Source of the DNA: Chitinophagales bacterium | GTDB lineage: Bacteria; Bacteroidota; Bacteroidia; Chitinophagales; UBA8649 | Length of the DNA: 64,000 nucleotides | Assembly: GCA_020635995.1 (NCBI GenBank) | Contig: JACJYS010000008.1 | Coordinates: forward strand, 43,175 to 107,174 | Direction of reading: 5' to 3' | Shown: positions 53,738 through 63,983 of the stretch, in pieces | Numbering within the stretch: the stretch's first letter is position 1 | How the letters are laid out: the number at the start of each line of letters is the position of its first letter | The notes under the pieces: model-generated | What the model was told of the DNA's origin: nothing | The model's database searches: none | Seen by the model: only the letters and a program-made list of their open reading frames with translations | Made by a program: the position numbers and the translations under genes

Positions 53738-55354
53738 TTATTTTTTACCTGATATTACTTTGTCTTTAGGGTATTTTATAGAATATGTAAACCTAACTTT
53801 TTTGCTTTGATTAGCTGCTAAATTTATTTTCCATTCTAATTTTCCATATTCACTATTGTAAGTAGCTCCTCCTCCTTCGTCTAAAGTTACAACTATATCT
53901 TTTTGCTGACTTACAGGAATTTGGTCTAACACTTCTATTTCTACACTTTTATTTTTATTGTTTCTTATTTCAATTTCATAAGTATAGGTTTCAACCTTAT
54001 TAGCTCCTAAAATTTTTGTTTTAGTAAAGTCTTTAAGTTCTGTTCTTTCTATTTTAATTCCCTCGTCTCGCCCCAAAGATAGCAATAATGTATCATTACT
54101 TACATTTGGATTAATAGTGGACTCTCCCACGTAAGCTCCTTCAAAGAAAATATTTGATTTTCCCGGTAATAAATTATACTGTCCCCAATTGCTAACTTTT
54201 GCCAACAAAAACACTCCTTTATCTAATTTTGGAACACTGTGATATTGATAAACAGAATTAAGTTGATAGGTAGTTAAGCCAACTAAATGCTCCTTGCCAT
54301 CACTTGGAATACTTTGTGGCAAAGCTACTTCATATTGCGTGCTAAATGTTGAATTTTGCTCTTGTGCATTGTAAGCAAATCCTTCATCAAAACTAGCTTC
54401 TTGCTCTACGGCATCGGCATAAGCCATGTTTTTCTCTACTTTATAAGCACGTACTTGCACTTCATTTATTTCCACATTTCCACTTCCATAATACGGCTGA
54501 TAATAATTAGCATACAAAGGATTAAGCACTGGTCTGTTATTGTTTTGAGATGGATTGCCTGTTGATACAGTTAAGTCAACTCTTTCCCAATCGTAACCAG
54601 AATTTTGATAAATATTGGCTTTATAAATCAAATCAACGGGTTTATCTGTTCCTTCGCTACGCAAATCATAAATTGGTGTCCAACCTGCATTGTATATAAG
54701 ATAATCTAACTTAAAATCGGTATAAACAGGCGATAAAGCACTTACTTGAAGTTTAATAACGCCACTTGGTTTGTTAAACTTAGCATTTTCTTCATTTAGC
54801 TGATTTTGAATGTTATTTCTCTGTTCTGTTAAGTCTTTTTCTTGCTTCTGCAAGCTTAAATATTCTTTATTATATTCAAACTGTTTTGTTTTATATACAT
54901 CTAAAAGCTGACTTAAATCTGTGGGTTCTAATCCTACATTAGCTCCACCTAATTTTTTATTATCATTAAGCACACTTTCTAAATCTGTATATATTTGTTT
55001 TTGTTCTTTTATCCAGTTTAAATCATCGTTTAGTTTATCTAACTCCGCTTTAAGTTGTTTTTGTTTATCGTTTAAACTGTTTTGATTTAAGTAATCATTT
55101 TCATAAACAGCAGATAACAAACTAACTTTCCCTATGGTTTTTAAAGCCACCTGCAAGCTTGACGGATTTATTGTAGTTGGAATATTTCTTATAACTATTT
55201 CTGATGTTCCGGCAGGTAGTTTTCCTCCTGCTTCGCTGGTTAGTTTAGCATTATTTTTATAAACTGTAGCTTTAGTTATTTTAGATTCTAATTGATTTTG
55301 TGCCGAAATTGACATTGCAATTAACACAAACAATATGCTTATGAAATTTCTCAT
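53738..55354 (-). CDS. DUF4139 (MuiA-like) exported protein
   Basis: The protein has 538 residues. A signal peptide ends in ISAQ (1-19). The N-terminal DUF4140-type domain (about 22-120) includes TKATVYKNNAKLTSEAGGKLPAGTSEI-like sequence. A coiled coil (about 92-190, with KQKQLKAELDKLNDDLNWI) follows. The C-terminal DUF4139 domain (about 200-538) has YLIYNAGWTPIYDLRSEG and closes with KVRFTYSIKYPKDKVI. The family is called mucoidy inhibitor MuiA-like, but its biochemical role is unknown. It is paired with a small lipoprotein gene. Confidence 0.88.
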   Translation of the reverse strand: MRNFISILFVLIAMSISAQNQLESKITKATVYKNNAKLTSEAGGKLPAGTSEIVIRNIPTTINPSSLQVALKTIGKVSLLSAVYENDYLNQNSLNDKQKQLKAELDKLNDDLNWIKEQKQIYTDLESVLNDNKKLGGANVGLEPTDLSQLLDVYKTKQFEYNKEYLSLQKQEKDLTEQRNNIQNQLNEENAKFNKPSGVIKLQVSALSPVYTDFKLDYLIYNAGWTPIYDLRSEGTDKPVDLIYKANIYQNSGYDWERVDLTVSTGNPSQNNNRPVLNPLYANYYQPYYGSGNVEINEVQVRAYKVEKNMAYADAVEQEASFDEGFAYNAQEQNSTFSTQYEVALPQSIPSDGKEHLVGLTTYQLNSVYQYHSVPKLDKGVFLLAKVSNWGQYNLLPGKSNIFFEGAYVGESTINPNVSNDTLLLSLGRDEGIKIERTELKDFTKTKILGANKVETYTYEIEIRNNKNKSVEIEVLDQIPVSQQKDIVVTLDEGGGATYNSEYGKLEWKINLAANQSKKVRFTYSIKYPKDKVISGKK

Positions 55355-55433
55355 TTTTTATTCTTTATTGTAAAGATACATTTTGGTTTAAATTCCATAA
55401 AACATAAGCGAATATTATACCATTATTCCCTAT

Positions 55434-55467
55434 AAAAAATCCGAACCTCATAAGATTCGGATTTTTT
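55434..55467 (-). terminator. Intrinsic terminator after the giant adhesin gene
   Basis: Arms AAAAAATCCGAA and TTCGGATTTTTT form a 12-bp stem around a 10-base loop, 21 bases past the stop at 55488. The A/T runs make it able to work on both strands. Confidence 0.8.
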
Positions 55468-55487
55468 AAAGTTGTTTTTTATCTTTT

Positions 55488-58400
55488 TTACTTTTTAACC
55501 ACTTGAATACTCTGACTAAAATTATCAGAAACAAGTTTTAAAATGTATGTACCTTTTGCTAATTCACTTAAATTAAGAGTAGTGTATTTTTCAAAGTTTT
55601 TAGTATAAATTTTCTTACCAGCTAAATCATATAAAGTAGCCATAAAGCTATTTTCTCCTTCAACTTTTACTTCTATTTTATCTTTAAATGGATTTGGGTA
55701 AACCATAAAATTAACTACATTTTCATCACTATTATTTCGGTTTAAATTAACCGCTTCTATATTAGAATATTCAAACTGCCCGTCAAAGTCTATTTGTTTT
55801 AGTCTGTAATAGGAAACGCCATTAAATGGTTCTTTATCTGTTAATTGATAATGTTGGGTTTCTGTAGTGCTTCCTGCTCCTTGCACCCATGCTATTTTCT
55901 CAAAATCAACGCCATTTTTACTTCTTTGTACTTCAAAACCATCGTTGTTTATTTCTGTGGCTGTAGCCCAAGTTAAAGCAACTGTTTTATTATTTACTGC
56001 TTTAGCATTAAAATACAATAATTCTACAGGCAGTGTTGTGTTGCTTTGTGTGGCACCGTCTAAGGTAAATTTAGAGAAACTAGTTAAACCTGTTAATGTA
56101 TATTGATTAGGACAAGCATCAAACCCTGTGGCATTAAATGCAGGTGCTCCGTTGGTGGTAGCTACGGTAGGATTGCCCGGCTGTCCGTTTTTCATTAAAT
56201 AACGTATATCCGTTCCGTTTGTTGATTGTATAGGCGAAATATCTTGCCCGCCATTAGCTAATACTACCAAATCATACGCAGTTATACCTCCGTTAGGATT
56301 GGTTATATCCCACTGCAATGGCGAATGAATATTAAACTCTATTTGGTCAAGTGTACCATCCGGTGTGCTTGTTCCTGTACCTATTTGTCCCGTACCACCG
56401 TTAGGTGTTTCCATATCGCAATAAGCATAAGGCTGTATAGGAGCCGTGCTATTTGTTTCCAAATATCCCAATATATTTGAGCCACTTGCTCCTGTTACGT
56501 CAATAGTAAATCCTTGTGCGTTTTGCGTAGCATGCCCTATTGGAAATGTGTAAGCAGATGTTCCATCGGTAGTCCATTGTAGTTTGCCTTCTACATAATT
56601 GTTTACGCCCGAAGTTTGCCCATTTACTATAGCCGTAGTTTCATCATTTGAAACAAAAAGTAAGTTAGCGTCTGTTTTAACTATTCCTTTGCTTACAAAT
56701 TCAAGTGTTTGCTTCACTTCCGCACTGTTTGTTAATGTTACTTTATCTCCCGATGCTGCTTTATCTACATACATATTAACCATGGTAGGCGGCAGTGCAT
56801 CGCCTGTTACCATATCGCCATTGCCTACAAAACCGTAAGAAGCATCTTCAGAGAAGTTAGCCGTAGTTCTTGCTGTAGTCATTCGCAATGCCCCTACGGT
56901 TGAAGTACCTAAGGTAATTCCATCGGGGTTGCCATATTTATAGGTAGCACTATCCAATACATTAAATGTACCTGTTCCGTCTATATGTTCTGCTTCATCC
57001 GTTTGAAAAACCGTAGGTTTATTTACATTCATAACGCCTGTTATTTCTATGCCTGCTTGAAGGCTAACGTTATAGGTTGGCGTATTGGCAGCTACGGCAT
57101 TTAACTCAATATTATGGTAAGAAATGGTGTTGCTATTTCCGTCTGTTCCTCTAATTAATTGTGATTGTGTAGCTCCCGAGCCATACCACTCTACTGTTCC
57201 TCCGGTAATGTTATAGGCTGTAGCTGTTCCGTCCAACTCCGGATTGGCATCATTTAATTTTTTAATTCTAAGTGTTCCACCATCCATAACTAATGCACCA
57301 CTACCTGAAAATGATGCTGCTTGATTTACTGAATTAATACAATCAACAACTGTTGCTCCTGTTAGAATTAAAGCCGAATCTATTACTGTAGCTGTACTTA
57401 ATGCTTTATAATCTGTTCCATAAGTATTGGTTCCACTATATTTTACATTAACATAATTTGGTCTAGATTGAGAACCTCTCAAAACCTGAAAAGCATCTGT
57501 ACCACTTCCAATTAATTCAATAGTACCTCCATTAAGTATATAAGGGAAACTTCCACCATTCATTCTTGGAATTAAATCTGCATAGGCGTCAATAGAACTG
57601 GAACTTCCTTTTGCTATCTGATAAAGCGTACCCGAAGACATATATAAAGTGCCAGTAGAACCTGTAATATATTCAGTAGCAGTTTCAATAACTTGTCCTT
57701 TTCTAATATCAAGTTTACCACCAGTAGAGCTTATAGCTGTGTTATTGGTAATACTTGTAGAATTAGTAAAAGTTAATTGAGTGTTATTATCCACCAAGTC
57801 GCAAATAATAATTTTGCCCGTTGATCCAGTTGTAATTGCATTTCCTGTTACTTGATTTTCTTTGCCAATATAATGGAAAGTTGCTACTTGATTAAAAGAT
57901 CTATTAGAAGATGGAACTTGAACATTTCCTATGCCTATACCAGTACCCGAGGTGGTTGTAATACCATCAGGCGATGTTATTTTTAAAGTACTTCCTTGTA
58001 ATGAAGCAAATTGTGTTCCTGTTTGAGAGCCAGAAATAGCTACTAATAAAGCAGTAGTGCCATTAAACCCAAAATCAAAAACACTTCCGTCTTCCACGGT
58101 TAGTTTTGAATTTTGACCAAGTTCAAAATCATTGTTAATAATTTGAGCGTAAGCACCATTTTTTACATTAAATGAAATACCACTATTTTCCGCAGAACTA
58201 GTAGAGGCAATATCAATAGTTTGAGTTGTTTCGGGTGTTAAACCATCTCCCACACCAACAAAATTGAAGTTATTATTAACTACTGTGGAACTTGTACAAC
58301 TTAATCGTCCACTTGAAGCTGCATACAAATCTCCATATAAATTTATAGTTTGAGAACTTGTTCCAGATACAACACCTTGCATATCAAAAAACGCACCACT

Positions 58401-61400
58401 TAACACTTCTAAATCTCCTTCTATATTGAGTGTTGTTATAGTATTTGTGCCTGCCCCAAGTCTAGTTGTGGCTTGATCTAATATCATATTGCCTTTTATA
58501 GTAAAATTAAATGTACCAGATGTTTTAAAATTAATAGTATTATAACAACCTGTAAAAGAAAAATCATCTTCTACTATAAAATCGCCACCTATACCAGAAG
58601 TAACAGTTCCTGTTGTAGAAATTCTAAACTTATTGGCTCCGGAACAAGTTACTGGTGGATTGTTAGTCCTAAAAATTAAATCATTATGAGCCATATTTAT
58701 ATTAACTCCTGAAGCTAAAAAGGTCATATCATCACTTGCCCCTAAATTTGATTGGAAATCACAAATTATATTTCCAAAAGTGGCTGTATAGCCATTGTAT
58801 GTGTTTGTACTAATTGAAGTATTATCGGGAATTAAAATATCGCTAGCAGCATCCCAGTCTCTTAGTATTAAATTAGAATTTGGATGAAAAATTTCAGTTC
58901 CACTCCAAATAGAAGTTACCGGATTACTATATTCATTATTTAAAATTAAATTACCATTATCATATACCTCTAATATACCTCCTGAAGATGAAATAGATAA
59001 ATTAGCATTAACTTGCACTTCGCCTCCATCATAAATATAAAGTTCATTAATAGTACCTGGATGATTGCAATTAAACAAACCTCCACCCAACACATACATT
59101 TTTACACTTGAACCAAACGAGCCTCCACTTGTTATTATATCTCCACTTTGAACAAAAATTTTATTAGTTGTATTAAAGGTTGGTGAATTTGAAGCATTCC
59201 ATGCTGTTCCATCAAAACGTTCCCAAATAGCAGGTGAGGCACTATTGCTTAACCATGTGCCTGAACCCACAGTTCTATAATCTCCATTGGTAACTGGCAA
59301 ATCTGTAATATCAAAAGTATTGCTAATAACTGATGTAAAAGATGTATGACTGGCAGTTAAAGTAAATCCTGTACCTGCAACTGTATGAATAACTGATGAA
59401 AACGTGGCAACACCAGCAACTGTAGTAGCAGATAAAGGAGAACCTGTCATAGTACCAGTAGAAATTATTGAAACATCATCCGTCCACTCTATATCTCTAT
59501 TACCATTAGCATCTACTCCTTCTATTTGTACCGCAGGCGACATTACAATATTAATTAAGGCATCACTTGGTTGCTGAGCAAAAGCCAAAGCAGAAGCCGT
59601 AACTTCCAATCTATTTCTATCGCCTACAATACTTGATACTGCTCCGCCTGCATTTGCCATAGCAAAAATAGACCCTGCCGTATTGGCTGTTGCAGAAGTA
59701 ACGGTAAATTGTAGCTGTGCATTATCATCTACCGCTGTTAAAAAACTAACACGCAAGGTAAGTGATTTAACGCCACCATCTGCTGCCGTAAAATTTGCAC
59801 CGCTCAAGCCTGTAAATGTAATTGTTCCTGCTCCTACATTAATAGTCGGGTTATTTGCCACCATTGTATTTACATCAAACAAGGCTGCTGCACGCAAATA
59901 GGCAGCGTGTGTAGGATTTAAGCTAAAGGTAATGGATGTTAATTCCGTACCCAAAGCATCGGCATCTGCACTACCGCCTCCATCTCTAATATCAAATTTA
60001 AAAACACCAATGTTTCCGCTCGTATTTGTAAACGGACCGGCACTTTGATATAGCGTATAATCAATATTACTTGTATAACCAAAGGTGCTATTTTCTATAA
60101 TATCCGATTGATTACTGTTTACGCCCTCGCCTTGAATAGCAAAAGTATAAGGGTTTTCATCGCTATCATCATTAGCTATGCTAATGGTTGCTGTTCTTGT
60201 TCCCACGGCAGAAGGATCAAAGGTAACAGAAAACGTAGTGCTTCCCAATGCTGCAATAGGTGTAGAAGGATTTGCTGTTACCGTAAAATCGGCAGCATTT
60301 GTTCCTGAGATAGTAACATAAGGACTGGTGGCTGTAAGGTTTAAATTTTGTGAACCTGTATTTTGAATGGTAAATGTTCTTGTAACAGTTCCTCCTGTTA
60401 CAGAGGTGGAACCAAAATCGGTATGATTTGAAGTTGATGGGATAGTACTTCCATTAACAATATCTGCACTACTACCTTGAATATTTATTTCTGGAGAATT
60501 ATATGGTGTAATATAAATATCATCAATATTTAATCTTCTACCCGAAGAAGATAAATTAACTATTCTAAATCGGACATTTCCTGCTAAATTAACAGTCATA
60601 GATTGTGTGGCAAAAGTTGTATTAGTCGCTGTATATGTTGAACTTACAAATGCTGTCCAAGTAGCACCATTATCTGTTGATGCTTCTAAATGCCATGTAC
60701 CATCTGCATCAGAACCATACATTCCATGACTAAGCGTAACAACTCCCAAACCCGTAGTTAAGTTAAAATTCATTTCAATTTTTCCGCCCCCTTGTATTCT
60801 TGCCCCTTGTGTATCATAATAAAAATCACTACCGGAATTACTTATTAGTGCATTATCAAAATTCCAACTACCTGCTGTGCAAGTTACATTTGCTGCGGCA
60901 TAGCTACCCTTAGAACCTACTTCAAAATCTTCCCAAGGAGCGGTAGTTGTCGTTTCACTCCCACTCAATGCAGGGCTTAAATATTTGGGACCACCGCTAC
61001 AAGCTGCATTATTATAAGCAAATACAAAATAATAATAAGTAGTAGATGAAGATAAACTACTTGCCGTAAATGAAGTGCCACTACCATTGTAAACCACCGT
61101 ACCGCCACCTAAAGACGTACCAACAGTATAAGTTGTAGCATCTACGAGATTTCCACTTAATGTAGCAGAAGTACTTTGTACTACCAAATAATTATCGGCA
61201 GCAGGCGAAGCTGCGGTGTAGCTTACATCTATAGATGAAGATGTAATATTAGCAAAAGCCAAAGACGTAGCTTGTGCACTTGGTGTGGTACAGGCTGCGG
61301 TAACTGTTCCGCTGCAAGTAACATTTTGAGTTGTTGCACCAGTTGATGAGCAAGCAATGTTTTCACTATTATATGTACCAGCACTTAAGCCCGCTTTTAA

Positions 61401-62114
61401 ACGCACATAAATTGTAGTACTAGTAACTGTATCACCGCTTGGCGTTAAGCTTAAAGAACTACTAAAACCACTACCCGAAGTAGTTGAAATTTCGTAGTTT
61501 GTAGGAGCAGTTAAGGAAATATTAGCCGTTAAATTGCTACCACTTGCCGTAAATGTTTGTTCTGCCGAAGGGCCTGAACCTGCCACATAAGTAAATCCGG
61601 TTAAAGTAGAAGGAGAAACAGTGATGGTTGGAGTTGAGCCAGTTGTATATGTTATCTTCACACTTACTATTCTAAGTTGACTTGTTCCAGAGGCAGCATT
61701 TAAAAAACTAAAAGTACTGGCTGAAATTCCATTAATGCTATAAACTAGAGAAGTTGCATTTATTGATATAGCTGTTCCTCCATCTATGCTATAATCTATG
61801 GTAGGGTCATATGAACTTGAATTTGCAGTAATAACAACATCCGTAATTGTAATGCCGGTATTTGCACTTAAAGTCATAGCCCCCCCATTACCACTACCTC
61901 CATAAAAACGGGCAGCAGAACCTGAGGTATAATAGGTTGGATTTGTACTGGAAGAATTTTTTGCAGTTGAAAATGAAATATTTGCATCTATACTGCCAGA
62001 TCCTAAAGCAGTAGCATTGGTATAATGGTCGTCAAAAACGTAAGTAACCGTTGTTTGCCCAAACCCAAATCCAAACAATAAAATAGTTAAACTAAAAAGT
62101 AGTAATTTTTTCAA
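55488..62114 (-). CDS. Giant T9SS type A adhesin-like protein
   Basis: The protein has 2208 residues. The signal peptide (1-19) ends in GFGQ. An N-terminal region (about 20-160) is rich in Ser/Thr and may bind ligand. Ig-like segments near 165-275 include TFTASGSNLTANISL. A choice-of-anchor D type segment (about 545-670) has STTFSVTFDPSAVGTRTATI. The middle (about 1000-1900) is a long beta-rich filament-like region with many G-S-T-N repeats. The C-terminus has WATATEINNDGFEVQRSKNG, a common pre-tail module, then a type A sorting domain with VYPNPFKDKIEVKVEG and TYILKLVSDNFSQSIQVVKK. It should be exported by T9SS and attached to the cell surface. Confidence 0.9.
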   Translation of the reverse strand: MKKLLLFSLTILLFGFGFGQTTVTYVFDDHYTNATALGSGSIDANISFSTAKNSSSTNPTYYTSGSAARFYGGSGNGGAMTLSANTGITITDVVITANSSSYDPTIDYSIDGGTAISINATSLVYSINGISASTFSFLNAASGTSQLRIVSVKITYTTGSTPTITVSPSTLTGFTYVAGSGPSAEQTFTASGSNLTANISLTAPTNYEISTTSGSGFSSSLSLTPSGDTVTSTTIYVRLKAGLSAGTYNSENIACSSTGATTQNVTCSGTVTAACTTPSAQATSLAFANITSSSIDVSYTAASPAADNYLVVQSTSATLSGNLVDATTYTVGTSLGGGTVVYNGSGTSFTASSLSSSTTYYYFVFAYNNAACSGGPKYLSPALSGSETTTTAPWEDFEVGSKGSYAAANVTCTAGSWNFDNALISNSGSDFYYDTQGARIQGGGKIEMNFNLTTGLGVVTLSHGMYGSDADGTWHLEASTDNGATWTAFVSSTYTATNTTFATQSMTVNLAGNVRFRIVNLSSSGRRLNIDDIYITPYNSPEINIQGSSADIVNGSTIPSTSNHTDFGSTSVTGGTVTRTFTIQNTGSQNLNLTATSPYVTISGTNAADFTVTANPSTPIAALGSTTFSVTFDPSAVGTRTATISIANDDSDENPYTFAIQGEGVNSNQSDIIENSTFGYTSNIDYTLYQSAGPFTNTSGNIGVFKFDIRDGGGSADADALGTELTSITFSLNPTHAAYLRAAALFDVNTMVANNPTINVGAGTITFTGLSGANFTAADGGVKSLTLRVSFLTAVDDNAQLQFTVTSATANTAGSIFAMANAGGAVSSIVGDRNRLEVTASALAFAQQPSDALINIVMSPAVQIEGVDANGNRDIEWTDDVSIISTGTMTGSPLSATTVAGVATFSSVIHTVAGTGFTLTASHTSFTSVISNTFDITDLPVTNGDYRTVGSGTWLSNSASPAIWERFDGTAWNASNSPTFNTTNKIFVQSGDIITSGGSFGSSVKMYVLGGGLFNCNHPGTINELYIYDGGEVQVNANLSISSSGGILEVYDNGNLILNNEYSNPVTSIWSGTEIFHPNSNLILRDWDAASDILIPDNTSISTNTYNGYTATFGNIICDFQSNLGASDDMTFLASGVNINMAHNDLIFRTNNPPVTCSGANKFRISTTGTVTSGIGGDFIVEDDFSFTGCYNTINFKTSGTFNFTIKGNMILDQATTRLGAGTNTITTLNIEGDLEVLSGAFFDMQGVVSGTSSQTINLYGDLYAASSGRLSCTSSTVVNNNFNFVGVGDGLTPETTQTIDIASTSSAENSGISFNVKNGAYAQIINNDFELGQNSKLTVEDGSVFDFGFNGTTALLVAISGSQTGTQFASLQGSTLKITSPDGITTTSGTGIGIGNVQVPSSNRSFNQVATFHYIGKENQVTGNAITTGSTGKIIICDLVDNNTQLTFTNSTSITNNTAISSTGGKLDIRKGQVIETATEYITGSTGTLYMSSGTLYQIAKGSSSSIDAYADLIPRMNGGSFPYILNGGTIELIGSGTDAFQVLRGSQSRPNYVNVKYSGTNTYGTDYKALSTATVIDSALILTGATVVDCINSVNQAASFSGSGALVMDGGTLRIKKLNDANPELDGTATAYNITGGTVEWYGSGATQSQLIRGTDGNSNTISYHNIELNAVAANTPTYNVSLQAGIEITGVMNVNKPTVFQTDEAEHIDGTGTFNVLDSATYKYGNPDGITLGTSTVGALRMTTARTTANFSEDASYGFVGNGDMVTGDALPPTMVNMYVDKAASGDKVTLTNSAEVKQTLEFVSKGIVKTDANLLFVSNDETTAIVNGQTSGVNNYVEGKLQWTTDGTSAYTFPIGHATQNAQGFTIDVTGASGSNILGYLETNSTAPIQPYAYCDMETPNGGTGQIGTGTSTPDGTLDQIEFNIHSPLQWDITNPNGGITAYDLVVLANGGQDISPIQSTNGTDIRYLMKNGQPGNPTVATTNGAPAFNATGFDACPNQYTLTGLTSFSKFTLDGATQSNTTLPVELLYFNAKAVNNKTVALTWATATEINNDGFEVQRSKNGVDFEKIAWVQGAGSTTETQHYQLTDKEPFNGVSYYRLKQIDFDGQFEYSNIEAVNLNRNNSDENVVNFMVYPNPFKDKIEVKVEGENSFMATLYDLAGKKIYTKNFEKYTTLNLSELAKGTYILKLVSDNFSQSIQVVKK

Positions 62115-62134
62115 GGTAGTAAATTTTTGTTCTG

Positions 62135-62142
62135 CAAAATTA
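62135..62142 (-). promoter_or_regulatory. Probable -7 box of the giant adhesin
   Basis: The minus strand reads TAATTTTG, matching TAnnTTTG, 20 bases before the ATG. The -33 region has only TTAG at the right distance. Confidence 0.4.
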
Positions 62143-62297
62143 CTAACAATTACTGTGCTAATTTTTACCTAAAAACTCATTTTTTGATTAAGAAATAGTT
62201 AAATCTATATTTAACTATATTAAATGATAATAAAATGTGAATAAAATACATCTAAATGTTGATAAGCTATTAAATCATGTTATTATCTTTTGGATAA

Positions 62298-62687
62298 CTA
62301 TCTCAATCTATAAGACGATTTGATTAAATTTTCATCTTTTTGAACGCCTTTTTTGGCTAAAAACAAAAACAAAATTACCACAAGAATAAGGTAAAACTGC
62401 CAGTCTAAATAAAAATTTTGCACACCGTCAGTATAAATATACAAGACTACTCCCGCTAACGCAACAATAATACTCAACCAAATTAATTTTATTTGCAAGG
62501 ATCTGTTTTTAAATAAGAAAATAGTTACTAAGGCTATAATCGCACTAACTATTAAACTCAAAGAGGAACTCACTTTAAGCAAATCAAGATTTTGGAGTTG
62601 AGTAAGAGCATAATCGCTTATAAACGAAAATACTGCCGCCATTACGCCTGCTAAAAATAAATATATGGTTTGTATTCTTTGTATCAT
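62298..62687 (-). CDS. DUF4293 membrane protein
   Basis: The 129-residue protein has four hydrophobic helices (about 8-24, 40-60, 66-86, 95-112). The opening MIQRIQTIYLFLAG is the hallmark of DUF4293, a Bacteroidota family of unknown function. It ends in a basic tail. It lies between the giant adhesin and gcvT and is separated from the latter by a repeat-rich spacer, so it is probably transcribed on its own. Confidence 0.85.
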   Translation of the reverse strand: MIQRIQTIYLFLAGVMAAVFSFISDYALTQLQNLDLLKVSSSLSLIVSAIIALVTIFLFKNRSLQIKLIWLSIIVALAGVVLYIYTDGVQNFYLDWQFYLILVVILFLFLAKKGVQKDENLIKSSYRLR

Positions 62688-62731
62688 TTTTTCTTGTTAT
62701 CGGTTATCGGTTTTCTGTAGCCAGTAGTCAG

Positions 62732-62808
62732 ACTTAATACTTTGTACTTATATCCTACATCTTATGTCTTATGTCTTACATCTTGTATCTTATATCTTAC
62801 ATCTATCC
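62732..62808. repeat. Degenerate heptanucleotide tandem repeat
   Basis: From 62753 the sequence runs as 7-base units TCCTACA, TCTTATG, TCTTATG, TCTTACA, TCTTGTA, TCTTATA, TCTTACA and TCTATCC. Related units TACTTTG and TACTTAT precede them. It fills most of the spacer between gcvT and the DUF4293 gene and ends 2 bases before the gcvT stop. Confidence 0.8.
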
Positions 62809-62810
62809 AA

Positions 62811-63896
62811 CTACAAAAATGGCATTTTTACCACTGTTGCTTTTAATAATTTGTTTCTGTTTTTTATATAAATAGTACTTCCCACTTTTGCATTTTCTAC
62901 ATTTACATATCCCATACCTATGGCTTTGTCCAAACTGGGCGATTGCGTACCAGAAGTTACCACTCCTATTGCACTCTCATTTTCATCTGCTATTTCATAA
63001 TCTTTTCTTGGAATACCTTTGTCTATCATTTCAAAACCCACCAACTTTTTAGAAACTCCATTTTCTTTTAAATTTTTATGATAATTACTATTTACAAATT
63101 CTTTGGTAAACTTGGTTATCCAGCCTAATCCTGCCTCTATTGGCGAAGTAGTATTGTCTATATCATTGCCATACAAACAAAATCCCTTTTCTAACCGCAA
63201 AGTATCTCTGGCTGCCAAGCCACAAGGTTTTAAACCATATTTTGCTCCTTTATCCATTAAGGCTTCCCAAACTTTTTCAGCATCTTCATTCCATACATAT
63301 ATTTCAAAACCTCCACTGCCTGTATAGCCTGTGTTTGAAATAACTACATCTACCACTCCTGCTAATTCACAAGCATCAAACCAATAATATGCTATATCAT
63401 CTAAATTTAACTCCGTTAATTCTTGCACTAAATCTTTTGCCTTAGGACCTTGCACGGCTATTAATGCTAAATCGTCCGACATATCTTGCAGTTCTACATC
63501 AAAACCTTTTTCTTTCATCTGCTTGGCTATCCAGTTAAAATCTTTATCAATATTAGCGGCATTTACTATCAAATTATACTCGTTTTCATCCCATTTATAT
63601 ACAATTAAATCATCTACTATACCGCCTTCATTGTTTGGCATACAGTTGTATTGACACTGCATATCTTGCATTTTGCTAATATCATTACTACAAATCCATT
63701 GCAATAAAGCCGTAGCATCTGCTCCTTTTACTAAAAACTCTCCCATGTGGCTAACATCAAAAATACCCACATCATTACGCACCGCTAAATGCTCATCTTT
63801 TATACCACTGTAAGAAACGGGCATTTCAAAACCTGCAAAATCAACCATTTTAGCACCTAAAGCAGTATGTTTAGCATATAAAGGAGTTCTTTTCAT
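62811..63896 (-). CDS. gcvT: Glycine cleavage system T protein (aminomethyltransferase)
   Basis: This 361-residue tetrahydrofolate-dependent enzyme releases ammonia from the H-protein-bound aminomethyl group and forms methylene-THF. The start MKRTPLYAKHTALGAKMVDF and the motif VGIFDVSHMGEF are typical. The folate-site region has NTGYTGSGGFEIYV, and the C-terminal part has KLVGFEMIDKGIPRKDYEI and VTSGTQSPSLDKAIGMGYV. The other gcv genes are not in the window, so the system is dispersed here. No glycine riboswitch is seen in the 104 bases upstream. Confidence 0.96.
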   Translation of the reverse strand: MKRTPLYAKHTALGAKMVDFAGFEMPVSYSGIKDEHLAVRNDVGIFDVSHMGEFLVKGADATALLQWICSNDISKMQDMQCQYNCMPNNEGGIVDDLIVYKWDENEYNLIVNAANIDKDFNWIAKQMKEKGFDVELQDMSDDLALIAVQGPKAKDLVQELTELNLDDIAYYWFDACELAGVVDVVISNTGYTGSGGFEIYVWNEDAEKVWEALMDKGAKYGLKPCGLAARDTLRLEKGFCLYGNDIDNTTSPIEAGLGWITKFTKEFVNSNYHKNLKENGVSKKLVGFEMIDKGIPRKDYEIADENESAIGVVTSGTQSPSLDKAIGMGYVNVENAKVGSTIYIKNRNKLLKATVVKMPFL

Positions 63897-63911
63897 TTAT
63901 TTTATTTTTTG

Positions 63912-63919
63912 CAAAAATA
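63912..63919 (-). promoter_or_regulatory. Probable -7 box of gcvT
   Basis: The minus strand reads TATTTTTG, a match to TAnnTTTG, 15 bases before the ATG. No matching -33 box was found. Confidence 0.35.
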
Positions 63920-63983
63920 AGACTAATTCAAACAAAATAGGAATATCAATTTGTTAATAAGCAGTCAGGTTGTGATAAGGTTG

